Below the pieces are notes generated by a model. That model saw only the letters and a program-made list of their open reading frames with translations, was not told where the DNA came from and searched no databases. This document shows, piece by piece, positions 59,818 to 64,000 of a stretch of 64,000 nucleotides of DNA. Each line of letters starts with the position of its first letter. Within the stretch, counting starts at the first letter, position 1. The stretch is from Owenia fusiformis (lineage: Eukaryota > Annelida > Polychaeta > Sabellida > Oweniidae): NCBI GenBank assembly GCA_903813345.2, contig CAIIXF020000007.1, positions 18,773,564 through 18,837,563 on the forward strand. Direction: 5' to 3'. Both the position numbers and the translations under genes were made by a program.

Positions 59818-60395
59818 GATAACTCCCGCCCATGCTCGCGTTGTAGTCACTGTTCAAGTCTCAAGTCACCACACTCCTCAAAACTGACAGACTCTTCACG
59901 AAAAAATTCTGGAAAAATGTCTCCACGATCACGTCAAGTCTCAGATTCAATGGCTAGTTCGACAACTAGCTTACAAACTGTCGCAACAAACATTCATCTG
60001 TCTGCCTCCCACTCACCTCACTCTCATTTGCCCAATGGCATCGTAACCACGGCAATAGTACACAACAACCCCTCTCCTAATGGCAACAATATTACCCCTG
60101 ACTACACTCAACAACAAAATCGGGATTATAAAACGACGGAATGTAATAATACAGAATGTAATAACATGGAGTGTAATAGCAAAGAGTGTAATAATATAAA
60201 GGATTACAATGACAATAAGGAGATAGCTGAGCATGCCACGTTATGTGATAGATTGGAGAATATAGACTGTCACCAAGGACCTGAACATTATAACGGAGGC
60301 CTAGAGCAGGATCCACATTGTAAAGGTTCCAGAGAACGGAAAGGAAAACTTCCAACAATGGTATCAGAACCTTGCCATGGAATTCGGAAAGTTAG
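59818..60395 (+). CDS. Unrecognised gene, coding exon 4 (Ser/Cys/Asn-rich region)
   Basis: 578 bp, acceptor CTAATTGCAG|GATAAC, donor GTTAG|GTAAGT, phase 0 in and phase 2 out. It opens DNSRPCSRCSHCSSLKSPHS, where four Cys in eight residues recall a small metal site but no known motif fits. Next come a Ser-rich basic stretch (SRKNSGKMSPRSRQVSDSMA), a His/Asn-rich linker and a five-residue repeat (TECNN TECNN MECNS KECNN) that derives from a 15-bp tandem repeat at about 60139-60198. It ends SEPCHGIRKVR. Most of it should be disordered. The gene continues right; I found no next exon before 64000. Confidence 0.75.
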
Positions 60396-60447
60396 GTAAG
60401 TGTGTTCTTCTATTTTTATTAAAACAATGTGTTTGTAGTAAAACCTG

Positions 60448-60846
60448 TCAAAGGACGATTCTCGGTTTGGAGAACAGTCTCCTTGGCTAATAATTTTTTT
60501 CATGAAAAATATAGAAATATTACCCAAATTAAACTATGAATATTCAAAAGAGGACATTTAAATCTACAAGATGTGAAAATAACAAATTGGTCTGAAGCAG
60601 GGATAACGCTCAATTAGACCGATTCGATAAAATACAAGTCTCGATTTGGGGAAAGAAGTTCATCAATGTACTGCGCTAATATTTTTTTGCGAAAAATCTA
60701 GAAATATTACCCAAATTAAATTATGACTATTCAAAAGAAGACATTCAAATCTATATTATGTAAAAAAAATCAAATTTGTCCGAAGCAGGGATAATGCTCA
60801 TTTAGATTGATGAACTTCGCTCTCCAAACCGAGAATCGTCCTTTGA
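60448..60846. mobile_element. Dimeric MITE with 26-bp perfect TIRs
   Basis: A 26-bp terminal repeat (TCAAAGGACGATTCTCGGTT + TGGAGA) at 60448-60473 is perfectly inverted at 60821-60846. Inside, a ~170-bp unit occurs twice head to tail: GAAAAATATAGAAATATTAC... and GAAAAATCTAGAAATATTAC..., each ending GAAGCAGGGATAA.GCTCA. A degraded terminus (ACAAGTCTCGATTTGGGGA) marks the junction. The ORF at 60807-61031 starts within it and is not coding. It lies 53 bp past the exon 4 donor. Confidence 0.88.
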
Positions 60847-62217
60847 TTGAGTATAATTGGGAGTACCAAGAAGTCTTTGGGTATACAGGTGTTCACGCCC
60901 CAAGGATGGAAGTCTATGCCAGAAAACGTTGCCATCACAAACTACAAAGGAAGATACACAAAAATTTATTTTTGCTTTGTACTATGTCTAAAGAGGTAGA
61001 ACAAACTGAAACATTATGTATCAAGATTTAAAAACCATTATATAGATGCTTAATAACCATCAATATTCCTCTTTCCTTTGTATCTTGAATATTGGTTATG
61101 TACAGAATTATAACATATTATAAGTTTTAGTGTATTTACTGAAGGAAAGTTCAAAATATGATAACAATTTACCATAACGTAGTATAGGTTAACACAGCAG
61201 CAATAAGTAACATTTATTGTTCAACATCTTTGCCCAAAAAATCGAAAACAAGCTTGGTGTAAATTGGCAGATGATGGTTATGGAGGAATGCTGTGTTTAC
61301 CACAAACATCCAGCTATCACTAACCTACTCCCAGTATGGCCAGATAACACACTTTTTAACTATTAATTATACCTTAATGTTTGATCATATTGGAAAGGTT
61401 AAATTCCAAGTTATTAATCTTGTTATTTAGAATCAGCATTAAATATTTAAGATTCTATGATTGTTAAAGATCCAAATACACAAATAAACAATCTTTTTTC
61501 ACACATTTGCATTTGAGTTATTTATAAATCATGGGATCTTCCATTTGTAAGCCCCTGAAGAATGCGTATGAAATCTGCATACGGGTTAACTGTTTATTTG
61601 TTGTTTTTGGCTTTGGCAGTCAGGGTCAATCTGTCCCATTTATCTATGCCAAAGGAGAGTAGATTACTACTCACCAGCAGAGCAAATACCCTTGACAAGC
61701 GTTCAGTTACATCTATACTCTTAAAATATAGTTCATAGTCATGGCTATATCTGATCAGAATCTGTTATCAAAAATTCAGAGCTACCTTTTGTTCTAATGA
61801 GTAACTAACCATTCAAAATCACATGAAAGGATACTTTGAGATTGTTATTATTAAGATCTTACTAGCCCAGAAACTTAAATAGTCTGTAATTGACAGAAAT
61901 TAGTGTGGCTTGTTGTTAGGAATCCAGCTACATAGCAATGCGCTGTAACTCCAAATTTTACATAGCTGTTTTAGGAAAGTAGGAAAGAACCATACTCCAG
62001 GATTTTTCTCTCTACCAGATTCAAACATTTCATATCTCTTATTCTAACTAAGAAATGTCTAAAAAAGGAGGAGGGAAAGTATAGCAACAGATTTAGGATT
62101 TTCCAAAATGATCCAATCTTTCCTGATTTATATCATCAATTAATTAGAGTGACGTTTGTTAGATGTGCAGTTTAGAAAAAAGCCTGTGAAAATGAAACAA
62201 AAACTGTTGAGTCATAC
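60847..62217. other. No recognisable feature
   Basis: AT-rich. I searched for the next exon of the plus-strand gene (phase 2 acceptor) without success. Confidence 0.5.
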
Positions 62218-62477
62218 CAGTATCATTCTTTTCCTTCTTATTCTGATGTTATCTTTAAAGAACTTTAAACCATCAAGTATATTGAAGTCAGTGAAAATAT
62301 TTAAGGCAAGTTCAACTATGTTATAATTATCCATATTTGATAGCTGTATCATTTGTTGAACAGTGAACACCCCCTTAGCATTTAGCTCAGGTTTCGGTGT
62401 AACAGCCCACATTGGCCCTAGACCCTCCAGTACCATATACACAGGTGTATTGTTGCATAAATTAAAGGACTTCATCC
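62218..62477 (-). CDS. Possible coding exon of an unrecognised minus-strand gene
   Basis: 260 bp, acceptor CCTCCAG|GGATGA (weak polypyrimidine tract) and donor GATACTG|GTATGA. Encodes about 86 residues: MKSFNLCNNTPVYMVLEGLG, PMWAVTPKPELNAKGVFTVQ, QMIQLSNMDNYNIVELALNI, FTDFNILDGLKFFKDNIRIR. The regular mix of hydrophobic and polar residues (...NYNIVELALNIFTDFNILDG) looks like helical-repeat protein, for instance armadillo-like, but I recognise no family. An internal ATG reading without splicing is the alternative. It is antisense to the presumed continuation of the plus-strand gene. Confidence 0.35.
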
Positions 62478-62783
62478 CTGGAGGATTGTAACCCTGTGTA
62501 CTTTAAATCAAATAACATGCTCCTTGTGAGACATAATCATGATTTATTTTCAAATAAATTTTCAACATGTTCTTTAAAACGTAAAACTCCACAATCAAGA
62601 TATCGGTGTGTTAAATATTTCATATTAGTACCACTCTGTTTTAAGAAACATGTGGTGAATAACAGGATGATTTTCTAAAGTTAACCTCGATTTAACCCTC
62701 TACCCGAAAACTCACCTGCATTTAGAAGTGTTATTTTTAGGGGGTTGTCGCAATAGTAACAAAAAAATGTTAAATTTAATCAC

Positions 62784-62865
62784 TTAAAGGAATATTCCTT
62801 GCCAGCCCATTTCGTAGCCATAATCATTTATATAATTTAGCAAAATTTAGAAAAACTAATAAAAG
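62784..62865. mobile_element. TTAA-type MITE, left end only
   Basis: TTAAAGGAATATTCCTTGCC at 62784 equals the left end of 10367-10919, and AGC.ATAA.CAT.TATAT and TTTAGCAAAA follow as in that copy. The sequence is then interrupted by the CAGGGG element at 62866. Confidence 0.7.
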
Positions 62866-63039
62866 CAGGGGTTTCATTAGCAGCAGGCAACAGGCGATTT
62901 TCACCGGTTGTTTTCACAAAATCGCCTATTGTTTTTAGGGACTTTTCAACTTTTTCATGTTAAATTTATGATTTCCATTTTTTGCCTGTTGTTTTTTTCA
63001 TTTATTAAGCCTGTTGTGAGAAATTCTAGTGACCCCCTG
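62866..63039. mobile_element. Short hAT-like MITE, CAGGGG termini
   Basis: CAGGGGTTTCATTAG at the left, TTCTAGTGACCCCCTG at the right (inverted, imperfect). 174 bp. Inner CCTGTTG/CAACAGG words repeat. Its right end is shared with 50683-50734. A clean 8-bp duplication is not visible. Confidence 0.65.
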
Positions 63040-64000
63040 AAAAGTAACTCGGGAAATAGATGGTATCAATAATCAATGTCGATTGTGTTCCTGCAGCCAT
63101 AACACACATAAAAGCTATAAATAAGGCGAAATAAATTGACTGAAAAACTGCAGTGATCTGGAAAAATATAGATACCATGGATGGTTTGAACCTTAGTTTA
63201 AACATGCATTATACATATGTATATGTTGCATCATATACATTTAGAATAGAATTGTTTTGATAAGGTCCCTCATTGGTGTATATTTTCCTAAGAATATCAT
63301 ATTTAATATGGCTGGCTACATAACTCATTTGAAGTTAAGTGAAGAGGTAGTGATCTATTGTCGATTTCTATGCCAAGGTTTGCACGAACTAGTGAAGGAC
63401 ACTGTTATCTCTAGTTGTACTTTAATTTTGTTGTTTATAAAGTTGAACACCAAGAGCAACTAAGTGCTACACCATGTTGTAAATTGGAAAATCACTTGCC
63501 ACCTTGGCCCAAATGCCCTAATACGTCACTTCTGCTGAATAGAAAAAAGTAGTTTTCAAAAATGAATGTAGTCCCAACACAATTGTGATCATGACGAGTC
63601 AGTAAGCTAGTATGTAGGCACAGTTGTCATCTTTTTGCAATGACAACATGCCATTTCTTCTTAAAATGCGTTTATTTGGGTTATCTGAAGGAAATTTTCG
63701 AATCAAGTGGCGTATTAATTTTGCCTTCATTTTTATGAATTTCAATTACTGTCGGCAGAGAGAGGGGGTAGTGTCACAATAGACCAATTATTTCAAAAAG
63801 TAGATGTTTGGCCCCTATTGAGTTTAGTGTCAAAATGTAGCTTAGACATAGGTTTAGAACCTCAGATAGGCCAGTGAGGCCACATAAATCCATCACTCGA
63901 GATAAAAAGTCAGGCGTTTGCCCTTTTGCCCATTGACTAGTATGGTGACGTGAATTAGGGCAGTTTGGCCCTTGAAACTGTGCTTGTATCCTGCCAAAAA
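63040..64000. other. No recognisable feature
   Basis: AT-rich sequence to the window edge. The ORF at 63257-63463 shows no motif. Confidence 0.5.

Noticed and set aside
60807-61031. 74-codon ORF considered as the next exon of the plus-strand gene
   Set aside because: It begins inside the right TIR of the dimeric MITE, and its acceptor-like CAG lacks a pyrimidine tract. Phase does not clearly fit.

Overview
This is a window of animal nuclear DNA. It is AT-rich and has long introns with GT-AG borders. There is no operon structure, and MITE-type DNA transposons are very dense. The clearest gene, ANKIB1, is found across metazoans. The repeat landscape (hAT, Tc1/mariner and TTAA-type MITEs, intronic minisatellites, many CATGTA words) suggests a marine invertebrate such as a mollusc, another spiralian or a basal deuterostome. 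I cannot name the species from sequence alone.

Two multi-exon genes run divergently. On the minus strand, the 5' part of ANKIB1 (ankyrin-repeat and IBR/RBR-type E3 ubiquitin ligase) occupies four coding exons at 13468-13281, 7346-7139, 4775-4719 and 884-759. Their phases join exactly to give codons 1-193, and the rest of the gene lies beyond the left edge. On the plus strand, a gene I do not recognise has four phase-compatible coding exons at 38235-38349, 50751-50913, 58593-58767 and 59818-60395. They encode at least 343 residues: an acidic N-terminus, a helical segment, a short leucine zipper and a Ser/Asn/Cys-rich region. It continues to the right. A possible minus-strand exon at 62477-62218 may belong to a third gene.

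Layout: 1-13.3 kb is ANKIB1 intronic DNA with a 39-bp minisatellite, nuclear-receptor-half-site repeats, a TTAA-flanked MITE and an 800-bp foldback element. 13.5-38.2 kb is the intergenic region between the divergent genes. It holds a 1.56-kb palindrome-packed tandem array, 23-bp and 71-bp tandem repeats, a TA-flanked element with one left and two right ends, a mariner nested in a CAGGG-ended element, ZNF143-like motifs and a decayed basic-protein pseudogene. 38.3-60.4 kb is the unknown gene, with introns loaded with a 143-bp-arm hairpin, two hAT MITEs with intact 8-bp target-site duplications, composite mariner remnants and further MITEs. One intron acceptor appears to be built partly from a transposon end. 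60.4-64 kb holds a dimeric MITE, the possible minus-strand exon, and TTAA-type and hAT-like fragments.

No rRNA or tRNA gene, CRISPR array or bacterial-style operon was found. Most short ORFs in the window look like chance reading frames. The most unusual structure is the 15179-16738 array, whose units carry repeated near-perfect palindromes between short inverted termini.
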